NCBI RefSeq assembly: GCF_024054555.1
Contig: NZ_JAMXLY010000005.1
Coordinates: forward strand, 1-64,000
Source of the DNA: Segatella cerevisiae
Lineage (GTDB): Bacteria; Bacteroidota; Bacteroidia; Bacteroidales; Bacteroidaceae
Direction of reading: 5' to 3'
Length of the DNA: 64,000 nucleotides
This document shows positions 54,480-63,517 of the stretch, piece after piece (position 1 is the stretch's first letter; the number at the start of each line of letters is the position of its first letter). The translations under genes were made by a program, and so were the position numbers. The notes under the pieces were generated by a model that saw only the letters and a program-made list of their open reading frames with translations, did no database searches and was not told the DNA's origin.

Positions 54480-57400
54480 ATGAAGAACAAATATCTTTTC
54501 ATACTCATCAGTATTCTCTTTTTATGCCAGCAGCGTTTAATGGCTCAAATCGGAAAACTCTACAGCACAGACAATCAGCTTGTCAGCAATTTCGTTACAC
54601 AAGTATTCCAGGATCACGATGGTTTTATATGGATTACCACACGCAACGGACTAGACATCTATGATGGCTATCAATTCCGGACAATCTCAAAAGAAGCACC
54701 AGAAAACTACGGTCTGAAAAATAATTATGTAAATTGCATCACGCAAGACCGCAATGGAATGATCTTCTTAGGAACCAATAGTGGCATAGAAACTTACAAT
54801 GGCAGTCTGTTCCATAGCATAAAGATGGTTGGACCTGATGGGAAAAAAATAAAAACTTATATTACAAACATCATTCAACGCCATAATGGCGACCTTATTG
54901 CCAGTTCATCCGGTTATGGCCTGATACGGATACGGGGAGGCATAGCCAAGAGCCTGGGCTACCCTTTCAAGAAATTCAGATATATAGAAAAGTCCATGGA
55001 AGATCATAGTGGAAAATTATGGATCATAACAGAAAATAACGGGCTTATCACCTTCAAAGGTAAACGAATATTCTGTTTTTTCAATGATCGTCAGCGGAGA
55101 GAATCTGTTCGGGATATTTGTGAAGACCAACACGGAAATATCTATGCCGCCCTGCTCAATTACGGACTTTACCGTAAACCGGCTAATAGCAACACCTTTA
55201 CGAAAGTCCGACAGACAGGACACCTTCCCCTTATTTGCCTTACACTCTCCCATAAAGGAAATCTTTTATTGGGAACAGACGGACAAGGGATATATATTTA
55301 CAATCCACAGAAAAATACACTTCAGAAAAATCCTTATTACAGCAGGGAAATTGATCTGTCCAGAACCAAAATCTGTTCTATTCTGGAAGACAGATATGAT
55401 AATCTATGGTTAGGAATGCTCCAAAAAGGTGTCTTCATGCAACCTGCAGAGCGGATTCAATTTGGTTATATGGGCTACCGCCTGGGGCATGACAATGTCA
55501 TTGGCGGCAACTGTGTAATCAGTACTCTTATTGACCATAAAAAACATATCTGGATTGGAACGGACAAGGATGGACTCTATGAACTGAACAGCCATTTCCA
55601 ACTGATCCGTCATTACACGAACCTGCCTCTTTCTGTCCTTACGCTGGCTGAAGACTCTCGAGGACATATCTGGGCAGGATCCTGGCGTGAAGGTTGCGGC
55701 TATATTGATCCGTCATCAGGAGCATGGCATCCCCAAAACCTGAAACAAAATGGTGAACTTAGTGTCTTCGACATTGTCCCTGACCAACAGGGAAACCTGT
55801 GGTTCGCCACAATGGGAAAGGGACTGATCCGGCTGGACAGGAAAAGTCAGAGCATCCTGAATTACCGTATGATGAATGGAGCTGATCTGAACCGGCACAA
55901 AAACAGTATTCCTAACAATTATCTTTCTAAATTACAACTTTCCCGTGATGGACGCCGTCTGTTCATCGCTTCATCCGTAGGTATATGCTGCCTGGATCTC
56001 ATCCATAACAGTTGGACGAGCACCTTCGGTTGCAACTGCCCAGACTATGGTACTTTTTCCAGAATCATCCGTGAAGATATTCATGGCAGAATATGGGTAG
56101 GCACAAATGAGGGCCTCTGTTGCTATAACCTGAAACGACATTCTCTGCACGTATACACTATCAACGATGGTCTTCCCGATAATGGCATTGCCTCCATAGA
56201 GCCCGACCAATCGGGTAATCTGTGGATCGGGACTAACCACGGACTTTCTAAATTTGACCCTGACAAGGGAAGGACGATGAACTTCTATGTCGACAACGGC
56301 TTGCAGAGCAATGAATTCTCTGATGGAGCCTCTTGCAAAACAGCTGAGGGAAAATTAATGATCTTCGGTGGAACAGGTGGTATCACATGGTTCAATCCAG
56401 AAAAGATCCGACAGCCCCAATGGCATGCCTCTGTGAAGATCACGGGATTCATTGTAGGCAGCGAACATGTCATCGCAGGAATGAAATCCGGGTTCTATCA
56501 GATTACTGACCGACCTGTCATCAACACCGATAAATTTAATCTCGCCTGGGCTGATAACTCCTTCTCCATACAACTTTCCACCCTGACTTTTGATAACCCT
56601 GACCATATCACCTATTTATATAAGATAAATGGAGAGAAATGGAAACGTCTGCAGCCTGGAGTGAATGAGATTACTTTCAGCCACCTGTCAGCGGGTACTT
56701 ACCATTTTCTGGTTAAGGCTATAAACAATAATCTTGAATCCTCTCTCAAATCATTTTCCGTAGTTGTCCACTCCGCATGGTATGCCTCTCTTTGGGCACG
56801 TTTCATTTATCTTCTTCTTGCCACAGGACTTATCTATTGGCTGATAAGCAGCCGCAAGCATAAGGAACAAGCCAGACTGCGTATGCAGGAACATATCCAC
56901 GCGGAACAGTTGGGAGAAGCAAAAATCAAGGCCTTCATGAATATCAGCCATGAGATCCGTACCCCGATGACACTTATTCTAACTCCTCTGCAGTCGTTGA
57001 TGAAGGAAGATAAGAATACTTATAGAAGAAGCATGTATGAAATCATAAGACGGAATGCTACCCGTATCTTGCACCTTATCAATCAAATGATGGATTTACG
57101 GAAAATAGATAAGGGACTCATGAATATGCAGATGAAAAGAACCGATCTTGTCGCTTTCACAGATGATATCTATCGACTGTTTTCACAGGAGGCCGAAACC
57201 AGAAATATCAAATTCACATTTACTTCTGATGAAAAACCGATGAATGTATACATTGATCGTGATAACTTCGACAAGATCTTGATGAATTTATTATCCAATG
57301 CCTTTAAATTTACTTCTGCAGGAGGAAATGTGGAGATCATCCTGACTCACGACGAGAAAAATGCTCGTATCACTATCAAAGACGATGGGGAAAATATTCC

Positions 57401-58523
57401 GGAAAATAAGTTGGAAACCATCTTCCGTCGTTTTTACCAGAACCCATCGAATTCTAATGATACCCTGCCTGGAACAGGAATAGGACTGGACCTTACCCGG
57501 TCTCTCGTCGAACTTCACCATGGTACGATCATCGCACGGAACAACCAGAACGGTGAGAAAGGCTGCAAATTTATTGTCACTCTGCCTTTAGGCTGTGCTC
57601 ATCTTTCACCGGAAGAATTAACGGACGAAAATAATGATGACTGTCATCCATTGAAAGTCCAGTCTGACAACACGATTCCGGAAAGACCAGGACTTAATAA
57701 GGAAGAACTGTTCAACAAACTTTCCACCCGCAAACGCCAGACTATAGTCATTGTTGAGGATGACGAAGATATTCGCAACTATTTAAGATTACAACTGAGA
57801 AAGGACTTTAACATTCTGGTTTGTGGAAATGGAAAAGAAGCACTAAAGGTTATCTGCCAAGAAATCCCGGCTTTGGTGATCAGTGATATCATGATGCCTG
57901 TAATGGATGGAAACACCTTGTGTGCAAAAATCAAATCCAACATCAACACCAATCATATCCCGGTCATCCTCCTCACGGCAAAAAGCCGTGATGAAGACCG
58001 CCTGGAAGGTCTGGAAACAGGAGCTGACGCATATATAGTAAAGCCCTTCAATATGGACATCCTAAAAAGGACAATCACCAATCTGCTAAAAGAAAGAGAA
58101 ATTCTCCGTAACAAATTTGTCGGAAATGAAGACCGTGATAACGATTTGAATCCTGTAAATATCGAAACACCTGATGACAAACTCCTGGATAGGATCATGT
58201 CTGTCATAAACAAGAATCTCAACAACACAGAACTAAATGTCGAGATGATTGCCAATGAAGTGGGAATCAGCCGTGTGCACCTTTACAGAAAGATGAAAGA
58301 ACTCACCAACCAGACACCGCATGATTTCATTAGAAATGTCCGATTAAAGCAAACCGCCTGTCTGTTTACAAAAGGTCATCAAAACATATCGGAAGTCATG
58401 TATGCCTGCGGATTCAGTAATTTAACCTCTTTTTCTACCGCCTTTAAAAATTTCTATGGCATGTCTCCCAGGGAATATATGAAAAGGCATCAACAAGAAG
58501 GAAAAAGTGATACTAATGCATAA
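54480..58523 (+). CDS. Hybrid two-component system sensor/regulator of the xylan locus
   Basis: A 1347-residue protein that senses and responds in one chain. A signal peptide (about 1-23) leads into a periplasmic sensor of about 14 reg_prop propeller repeats (IWITTRNGLDIYDG, IWIGTDKDGLYELN, LWIGTNHGLSKFDPD) and a YYY Ig-like domain (about 680-765). One transmembrane helix (about 770-790) follows. In the cytoplasm come HisKA with phospho-acceptor His in NISHEIRTP (H824), HATPase (NLLSNAFKFTSAGG; GTGIGLDLT), a receiver domain with Asp in SDIMMPVMDG (about D1136), and an AraC-type HTH (about 1240-1340). It lies divergent from the PUL and most likely binds a xylo-oligosaccharide and activates xusA. 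Confidence 0.94.
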   Translation: MKNKYLFILISILFLCQQRLMAQIGKLYSTDNQLVSNFVTQVFQDHDGFIWITTRNGLDIYDGYQFRTISKEAPENYGLKNNYVNCITQDRNGMIFLGTNSGIETYNGSLFHSIKMVGPDGKKIKTYITNIIQRHNGDLIASSSGYGLIRIRGGIAKSLGYPFKKFRYIEKSMEDHSGKLWIITENNGLITFKGKRIFCFFNDRQRRESVRDICEDQHGNIYAALLNYGLYRKPANSNTFTKVRQTGHLPLICLTLSHKGNLLLGTDGQGIYIYNPQKNTLQKNPYYSREIDLSRTKICSILEDRYDNLWLGMLQKGVFMQPAERIQFGYMGYRLGHDNVIGGNCVISTLIDHKKHIWIGTDKDGLYELNSHFQLIRHYTNLPLSVLTLAEDSRGHIWAGSWREGCGYIDPSSGAWHPQNLKQNGELSVFDIVPDQQGNLWFATMGKGLIRLDRKSQSILNYRMMNGADLNRHKNSIPNNYLSKLQLSRDGRRLFIASSVGICCLDLIHNSWTSTFGCNCPDYGTFSRIIREDIHGRIWVGTNEGLCCYNLKRHSLHVYTINDGLPDNGIASIEPDQSGNLWIGTNHGLSKFDPDKGRTMNFYVDNGLQSNEFSDGASCKTAEGKLMIFGGTGGITWFNPEKIRQPQWHASVKITGFIVGSEHVIAGMKSGFYQITDRPVINTDKFNLAWADNSFSIQLSTLTFDNPDHITYLYKINGEKWKRLQPGVNEITFSHLSAGTYHFLVKAINNNLESSLKSFSVVVHSAWYASLWARFIYLLLATGLIYWLISSRKHKEQARLRMQEHIHAEQLGEAKIKAFMNISHEIRTPMTLILTPLQSLMKEDKNTYRRSMYEIIRRNATRILHLINQMMDLRKIDKGLMNMQMKRTDLVAFTDDIYRLFSQEAETRNIKFTFTSDEKPMNVYIDRDNFDKILMNLLSNAFKFTSAGGNVEIILTHDEKNARITIKDDGENIPENKLETIFRRFYQNPSNSNDTLPGTGIGLDLTRSLVELHHGTIIARNNQNGEKGCKFIVTLPLGCAHLSPEELTDENNDDCHPLKVQSDNTIPERPGLNKEELFNKLSTRKRQTIVIVEDDEDIRNYLRLQLRKDFNILVCGNGKEALKVICQEIPALVISDIMMPVMDGNTLCAKIKSNINTNHIPVILLTAKSRDEDRLEGLETGADAYIVKPFNMDILKRTITNLLKEREILRNKFVGNEDRDNDLNPVNIETPDDKLLDRIMSVINKNLNNTELNVEMIANEVGISRVHLYRKMKELTNQTPHDFIRNVRLKQTACLFTKGHQNISEVMYACGFSNLTSFSTAFKNFYGMSPREYMKRHQQEGKSDTNA

Positions 58524-58698
58524 AACGGATCATTTTATAAAGTTGGGCTTTTAACCATCTTATTATGTTTCAGGAATAAAGTGACTCTGATAATATGGTT
58601 GTTGTTTACAGTATACCTCTGATTTTAGGGCCTTAAAGTCCCTTGACACCTGATTCCGGGGGGTACATGGAGGAGCAATATGTGGCAGTCTGTACGGT

Positions 58699-58721
58699 GA
58701 CCAAAATGCACCATTTTGGTC
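58699..58721. promoter_or_regulatory. Perfect 10-bp inverted repeat, possible operator
   Basis: GACCAAAATG (58699-58708) and CATTTTGGTC (58712-58721) are separated by three bases. No T-run follows, so an operator or an RNA hairpin is more likely than a terminator. The regulator is unknown. Confidence 0.5.
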
Positions 58722-58918
58722 CTTGTGTTCTAAAGAATCTGGTCACAATTAACCATTATGTGAAAGAATCAGTGATTATGATTCTGACTTACCGTTAAAA
58801 AAACAACAATATTATTTGAACCCATAAAACCTCACTTCCACAGATGCAGATACAGAGACTCTTTCGGAGCTGATATAGACAGATTTACGCCACTGAAATT
58901 CCCTTCATATTCTTAAAA

Positions 58919-58935
58919 AGTGTTATATTTACACT
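58919..58935 (+). promoter_or_regulatory. Candidate AraR operator over a -7-like element
   Basis: AGTGTTATATTTACACT is an imperfect 17-bp palindrome. Its centre TATATTTA differs from the TAnnTTTG -7 element by one base. TTACACT recurs at 58991-58997 between this site and the galM start. A repressor bound here would block transcription of the arabinose operon; AraR, coded inside the operon, is the obvious candidate. This is inference. Confidence 0.4.
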
Positions 58936-59030
58936 ATTATTTAAAGAAAAAGAGAATGAAAGGGAAAAGAATAAAAGAAAATTGCTAATTTTACACTCAA
59001 TAAGTCAAATCTCTTAATAATCACTCAGGA

Positions 59031-60224
59031 ATGAGAAACTTAAAAAATCTATTTTTGGGAGCAGGAATAACAACAATGTTGCTTGCCTCATGTGGTGCTA
59101 ACCAAAATGCACAAACCACAGTATCTGGCCTTCACCCAGCAGATTTTGATTCAACAATCAATGGGAAAAAGACCGAGTTGATAACACTTAAGAACAATAA
59201 GGGAATGGAAGTATGCCTGACCAATTATGGAGGGCGTGTGGTATCCATCTCAGTGCCTGACAAGAACAACAAACCTACAGATGTAGTACTGGGCTATGAC
59301 AACATCCGCCAATATGCAGATACCTTAAACAGTCCATCTGACTTCGGGGCTTCTGTAGGCCGCTATGCAAACCGTATCAAGAATGCAAAATTGACAATAG
59401 GTGGGAAGACCTATAAGTTACGTGCCAACGACCATGGCAACTGTCTCCATGGTGGTGGAAACACAGGATGGGCTAACAAGATCTATGACGTAAAAGCCCA
59501 AACAGATTCATCCGTCGTCTTTGCCCTCACTTCACCGGACGGAGCCAACGGTTTCCCGGGAACCGTCAAAGCTACTGCTACCTATACTGTAAAGAACAAC
59601 AACACCTTGGATATTGTTTTCCAGGCTACGACAGATAAAGAAACGGTGGTCAACATGACCAATCATTCCTATTTTAACCTGAACGGTGATCCTTCAAAAG
59701 TTGGTACGAACCAGGTTTTATATATCAATGCTGACAAATTTACTCCATCGGATAAGTACTATATTCCAACGGGAGAAATCAAAAGCGTAGCTGGGACGCC
59801 TATGGATTTCCGGACACCTCATGCCATCCAGAAGACAATTGTAGACACGACATACGATCAAATCAGAAATGCGACCGGCTATGACCATAACTGGTGTCTG
59901 AACACCTTTAAGAATGGCAAGGGCAATGACACAAAAGTTGCAGCCAGTCTCTATTCACCCCAAACAGGAATTTTGCTCCAGGTCTTTACCAATGAACCGG
60001 GCCTTCAAGTTTACACAGGGAACTTCCAGGGCACCGGGATTGCTTGCAAACACGGCATCAAATACCCGAAACATGTGAGTGTCTGCCTGGAAAGTCAAAA
60101 ATATCCGGATTCTCCTACCAAAATTATGGAGAAGACCAAAGGATGGGAGTTCTCTAACCCCTATTTGAAACCTGGACAAAAATACTATTCTCACCTTGCC
60201 TTTAAATTCAGTGTAAAAAAGTAA
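59031..60224 (+). CDS. galM: Aldose 1-epimerase (mutarotase), lipoprotein
   Basis: A 397-residue protein with a lipoprotein signal (MRNLKNLFLGAGITTMLLASC, lipobox Cys at about 21). It has the GalM/AraM epimerase signature: VVLGYDNIRQYADTLNSPSDFGASVGRYANRIKNAK, catalytic His regions NDHGNCLHGG and MTNHSYFNLNG, and the late Glu in VCLESQKYPDSP. It interconverts alpha and beta anomers of sugars, here most likely L-arabinose, in the periplasm or at the membrane. It opens the arabinose operon; the symporter starts 36 bp later. Confidence 0.92.
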   Translation: MRNLKNLFLGAGITTMLLASCGANQNAQTTVSGLHPADFDSTINGKKTELITLKNNKGMEVCLTNYGGRVVSISVPDKNNKPTDVVLGYDNIRQYADTLNSPSDFGASVGRYANRIKNAKLTIGGKTYKLRANDHGNCLHGGGNTGWANKIYDVKAQTDSSVVFALTSPDGANGFPGTVKATATYTVKNNNTLDIVFQATTDKETVVNMTNHSYFNLNGDPSKVGTNQVLYINADKFTPSDKYYIPTGEIKSVAGTPMDFRTPHAIQKTIVDTTYDQIRNATGYDHNWCLNTFKNGKGNDTKVAASLYSPQTGILLQVFTNEPGLQVYTGNFQGTGIACKHGIKYPKHVSVCLESQKYPDSPTKIMEKTKGWEFSNPYLKPGQKYYSHLAFKFSVKK

Positions 60225-60260
60225 TCTAAACAACAACAATCTTAACACAAATCAAGAACA

Positions 60261-61979
60261 ATGAATTGGTCAATACATGAATTCATATGGTTGGACTGGG
60301 TCGTCCTGTTCCTGGGAGTTATCCTGATCGGATGGGCTGTCATGCGTGCCATAGCAAAAGAAAAGAGAAGAGAGGGGAACGAGACCTCTGGAGGTTATTT
60401 TCTGGGAAAAGGTGAACCCTGGTGGGTGATCGGTGCGGCCATATTCGCCGCCAACATCGGGTCTGAGCATCTTGTCGGCCTGGCCGGAGCAGGAGCCAAA
60501 ACCGGTTTCGGAATGGCCCACTGGGAAATGCAAGGTTGGTGCATCCTCTTGTTGGGATGGCTTTTTGTACCTATCTACCAACACGCTAAAGTGTTCACCA
60601 TGCCCGAGTTCCTGAGTCGCCGCTACACAAGGAACACGAGCAGTTGGCTCAGTATCATCACCCTGGTCTCCTATATTCTTACCAAAGTCAGTGTCACTGC
60701 CTTTACGGGTGGTATCTTCCTGGAGAGTTTGATGGGACTCAATTTCTGGGTCGGAGCCATCGGACTGATCATCATCACAGGTATCGTCACCGTGATAGGT
60801 GGGATGAAAGGGGTCATGACCATGAGCAAAATCCAAACCCCTATCCTGATCATAGGTGCGTTTCTGGTCCTGTTCCTGTCTCTGGCCGTCCTTGGCGGAG
60901 GCAATATCGCACACGGCTGGCAAAATATGATAGCTGCAGCAAGTACGTTGGACAATGGCTACGGGACAAATCACCTCGTACACATGGATTCCAATGATCC
61001 GCTTTTCAGTCAGTTTCCGGGCATAGGCGTCATTATCGGTTCAGCCATCATCGGTTTTTGGTATTTCTGTACTGACCAGCACATCGTCCAGAGGGTTTTG
61101 GGTCAGGGTGACCACGAGAGTGATGAGGCCGTCATGCGCCGCGCACGTCGGGGCACCATTGCCGCAGGTTATCTGAAATGTCTCCCTGTATTCATGTTCC
61201 TGATTCCGGGTATGGTCGCCATGGCACTCGCCAAGAACCATGTTGACGGATTCACGATGAGCAACCCTGACGAAGCGTTCGGCCTTCTCGTCAAATTCGT
61301 CCTGCCTGCAGGTATCAAGGGACTCGTGACGACAGGTTTTATTTGTGCCTTGGTCACTTCTCTGAGTGCTTTCTTCAATTCCTGTGCCACGCTCTACACC
61401 GTCGACTTCTACAAGCCACATCACAAAGAAGCCAGTGAGAAAAGACTGGTATGGGTGGGCCGTATTGCGACAGTCACTGTCGTCATCATCGGAATGTGCA
61501 TGATTCCGCTAATGGCCGGAAAGGGACTCTATGAATATCTGCAGGACGTCCAGTCCATTCTCGCCCCTGCGATCGTCGCCGTATTTGCAATGGGTGTCTT
61601 CACGAAGAAGATTACACCTAAAGCCGGTGAAGTCGGTATCATTACTGGATTCCTCATTGGTATGGTCCGCTTTATCACTCAGATTGCTCCGGTAAAAGAT
61701 GCACTGGATGCAACCTCCCTGCACAACGGTTTGGGTTGGTTCTGGGATTCCAACTGGCTGATCTTCGAGATTTGCCTATTGATCCTGACCATCATCGTCA
61801 TGATCGCTGTCAGTTTCTTTACCAAACAAGCGAGTGAAGAACAACTCAAGGGTATCACTTATCTGACCCAAAGCAAGGAAGAGCGCCAGGAGACACGACG
61901 CAGTTGGAACAAGTGGGATGTCATCGCCTCTTTGGGCGTTGTGGCACTGATCGTCGTTTTCTACGTCCTCTTCTGGTAA
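60261..61979 (+). CDS. Sodium/sugar symporter (SSS family), probable L-arabinose transporter
   Basis: A 572-residue inner-membrane protein with about 14 hydrophobic helices. SSS/SGLT signatures: GGYFLGKGEPWWVIGAAIFAANIGSEHLVGLAGAGA near the N-terminus, MPEFLSRRYTRNTS, ITGIVTVIGGMKGVMTMSKIQ, and FWYFCTDQHIVQRVLGQGD. Homologues are sodium/glucose cotransporters. Its position between an aldose 1-epimerase and araR-araD-araA points to L-arabinose as substrate, but this is inferred. Na-coupled uptake fits the periplasmic supply of pentoses from the xylan locus. Confidence 0.9.
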   Translation: MNWSIHEFIWLDWVVLFLGVILIGWAVMRAIAKEKRREGNETSGGYFLGKGEPWWVIGAAIFAANIGSEHLVGLAGAGAKTGFGMAHWEMQGWCILLLGWLFVPIYQHAKVFTMPEFLSRRYTRNTSSWLSIITLVSYILTKVSVTAFTGGIFLESLMGLNFWVGAIGLIIITGIVTVIGGMKGVMTMSKIQTPILIIGAFLVLFLSLAVLGGGNIAHGWQNMIAAASTLDNGYGTNHLVHMDSNDPLFSQFPGIGVIIGSAIIGFWYFCTDQHIVQRVLGQGDHESDEAVMRRARRGTIAAGYLKCLPVFMFLIPGMVAMALAKNHVDGFTMSNPDEAFGLLVKFVLPAGIKGLVTTGFICALVTSLSAFFNSCATLYTVDFYKPHHKEASEKRLVWVGRIATVTVVIIGMCMIPLMAGKGLYEYLQDVQSILAPAIVAVFAMGVFTKKITPKAGEVGIITGFLIGMVRFITQIAPVKDALDATSLHNGLGWFWDSNWLIFEICLLILTIIVMIAVSFFTKQASEEQLKGITYLTQSKEERQETRRSWNKWDVIASLGVVALIVVFYVLFW

Positions 61980-61994
61980 CAATACGGCAGTTTG

Positions 61995-62014
61995 TCCGGA
62001 CCACAAAGTCCGGA
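61995..62014 (+). other. Hairpin between symporter and araR
   Basis: TCCGGAC (61995-62001) pairs with GTCCGGA (62008-62014) around a six-base loop. No T-run follows. It may modulate expression within the operon, for instance by stabilising the upstream mRNA. Confidence 0.5.
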
Positions 62015-62047
62015 TGGATTGCCTTCATCAATTAGTACAACAGTGTT

Positions 62048-62725
62048 ATGGATAATTTTTATGGAGAACATTCCAAACTCTTAGTCTCTGTGGACTGTAT
62101 TGTCTTGGGATTCGAAAAGAAACAACTCAAACTCCTCATCGGAAAACGTCAGATGGATCCGGGACGAGGGGAATGGTCACTGTACGGGAGATTCGTCGGC
62201 AGCAATGAAAGTTTGGAAGAGGCAGCCCACAAGGATCTTCTCGAATTGACGGGGTTGGATCAACTCTATATGAAACAAGTGGGAGCATACGGTGCCATCA
62301 ATCGTGACCCCGGTGAGCGGGTCATCTCCATAGCCTATTGCGCTCTGATCAATGTCAAGGACTATGATGACCAACTGCGGAAGCAATATGGCTTGGAATG
62401 GGTCGACCTGGAAAACATGCCTCGACTGTACTCTGACCATAACAAAATGGTCAAAGACACCATCGCCATGCTAAGGCGGCATATCAATACAGAACCGCTG
62501 ATCTTCCACCTCCTCCCCGAACTCTTCACGCTCACCCAACTTCAGAACGTCTATGAAACGGTTCTTGACGAGAAGATCGACAAGAGGAATTTCCGTAATC
62601 GACTCAAACAATTGGATTTTATCGAAAAGACAGACCTCATAGATAAACTATCATCTAAAAGAGGGGCTGCACTTTATCGTTTCAATAAACGGATCTATTT
62701 GGAAGATCCTGTATTCAAACTATAA
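62048..62725 (+). CDS. araR: AraR-type regulator (degenerate Nudix domain plus winged helix)
   Basis: A 225-residue protein of the Nudix-related transcription regulator (NrtR-like) family. Residues about 10-145 have a Nudix fold, but the Nudix box is degraded: the REUxEE core reads KDLLEL ([24 protein letters not shown], about 38-61), so hydrolase activity is probably lost and the domain serves as a ligand sensor. Residues about 150-225 form a winged helix ([39 protein letters not shown]). In Bacteroides thetaiotaomicron a regulator of this type controls arabinose use. It sits within the arabinose operon, consistent with autoregulation by L-arabinose. Confidence 0.88.
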   Translation: MDNFYGEHSKLLVSVDCIVLGFEKKQLKLLIGKRQMDPGRGEWSLYGRFVGSNESLEEAAHKDLLELTGLDQLYMKQVGAYGAINRDPGERVISIAYCALINVKDYDDQLRKQYGLEWVDLENMPRLYSDHNKMVKDTIAMLRRHINTEPLIFHLLPELFTLTQLQNVYETVLDEKIDKRNFRNRLKQLDFIEKTDLIDKLSSKRGAALYRFNKRIYLEDPVFKL

Positions 62726-62744
62726 TAGATTTAAAATAAAAGAT

Positions 62745-63443
62745 ATGCTGGAAGAACTGAAAGAAAAGGTCTTTAAGGCCAACTTGGATTTAGTAAAGCA
62801 TCATCTCGTGCTGTTTACATGGGGTAATGTTTCCGGTATCGACCGCGAAAAAGGATTGGTTGTCATCAAACCGTCAGGAGTCAACTATGACACGATGAAA
62901 GCTTCTGATATGGTTGTCGTCGATCTCGCAACCGGAAAAGTTGTAGAAGGTGATCTGAACCCTTCCTCTGACACGCCCACCCATTTGGTGCTCTATCGTC
63001 ATTTCCCGGAAATTGGGGGAATCGTCCATACCCATTCCACCTATGCTACGGCATGGGCACAGGCAGGCAAGGACATTCCGAATATCGGGACCACACACGC
63101 TGACTATTTCCATGATGCCATCCCCTGCACGGCTGATATGACCAAAGATCAAATGGATGAATATGAATACAATACGGGGATCGTCATTCTCAACCGGTTC
63201 AAAAAGGATCATATCAACTATGTCCATACACCGGGCGTATTGGTCAAGAATCATGGACCCTTCACTTGGGGAAAAGACCCTGACGAGGCAGTCTATCATG
63301 CCGTCGTAGGGGAACAAGTAGCGAAGATGGCATTCATCTCGTTCTCCGTCAACCCGAATACGACGATGAATCCCCTTCTCATCGAGAAGCATTTCAGTCG
63401 CAAACACGGTCCTCATGCCTATTATGGACAAAAGAAGAAATAA
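62745..63443 (+). CDS. araD: L-ribulose-5-phosphate 4-epimerase
   Basis: A 232-residue class II aldolase-family enzyme. Visible features: [22 protein letters not shown], substrate loop [18 protein letters not shown], zinc ligands His in [14 protein letters not shown], and later [12 protein letters not shown] with the third His. It converts L-ribulose 5-phosphate to D-xylulose 5-phosphate, joining the arabinose and xylose routes. It follows araR by 19 bp. Normal length for the family. Confidence 0.95.
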   Translation: MLEELKEKVFKANLDLVKHHLVLFTWGNVSGIDREKGLVVIKPSGVNYDTMKASDMVVVDLATGKVVEGDLNPSSDTPTHLVLYRHFPEIGGIVHTHSTYATAWAQAGKDIPNIGTTHADYFHDAIPCTADMTKDQMDEYEYNTGIVILNRFKKDHINYVHTPGVLVKNHGPFTWGKDPDEAVYHAVVGEQVAKMAFISFSVNPNTTMNPLLIEKHFSRKHGPHAYYGQKKK

Positions 63444-63452
63444 ATCGTATAG

Positions 63453-63481
63453 AGTCTGTCACACTCGAAAGAGGTCAGACT
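63453..63481 (+). other. Hairpin in the araD-araA spacer
   Basis: AGTCTG (63453-63458) pairs with CAGACT (63476-63481), with CTC/GAG around a GAAA tetraloop inside. It lies 37 bp before the araA start and has no T-run. Confidence 0.45.
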
Positions 63482-63517
63482 GATACAATATTCAATAACT
63501 AAAAACAAAATATTACT

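Larger units (their letters stand above)
58524..59030. other. 507-bp non-coding stretch between the regulator and the arabinose operon
   Basis: No supported gene is present. The stretch contains a perfect 10-bp inverted repeat near 58699, a repeat AGAATCA/TGATTCT (about 58764-58784), and a palindrome over a promoter-like element near 58919. These suggest regulator binding upstream of the arabinose operon, but no terminator for the regulator gene is evident. Confidence 0.5.
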
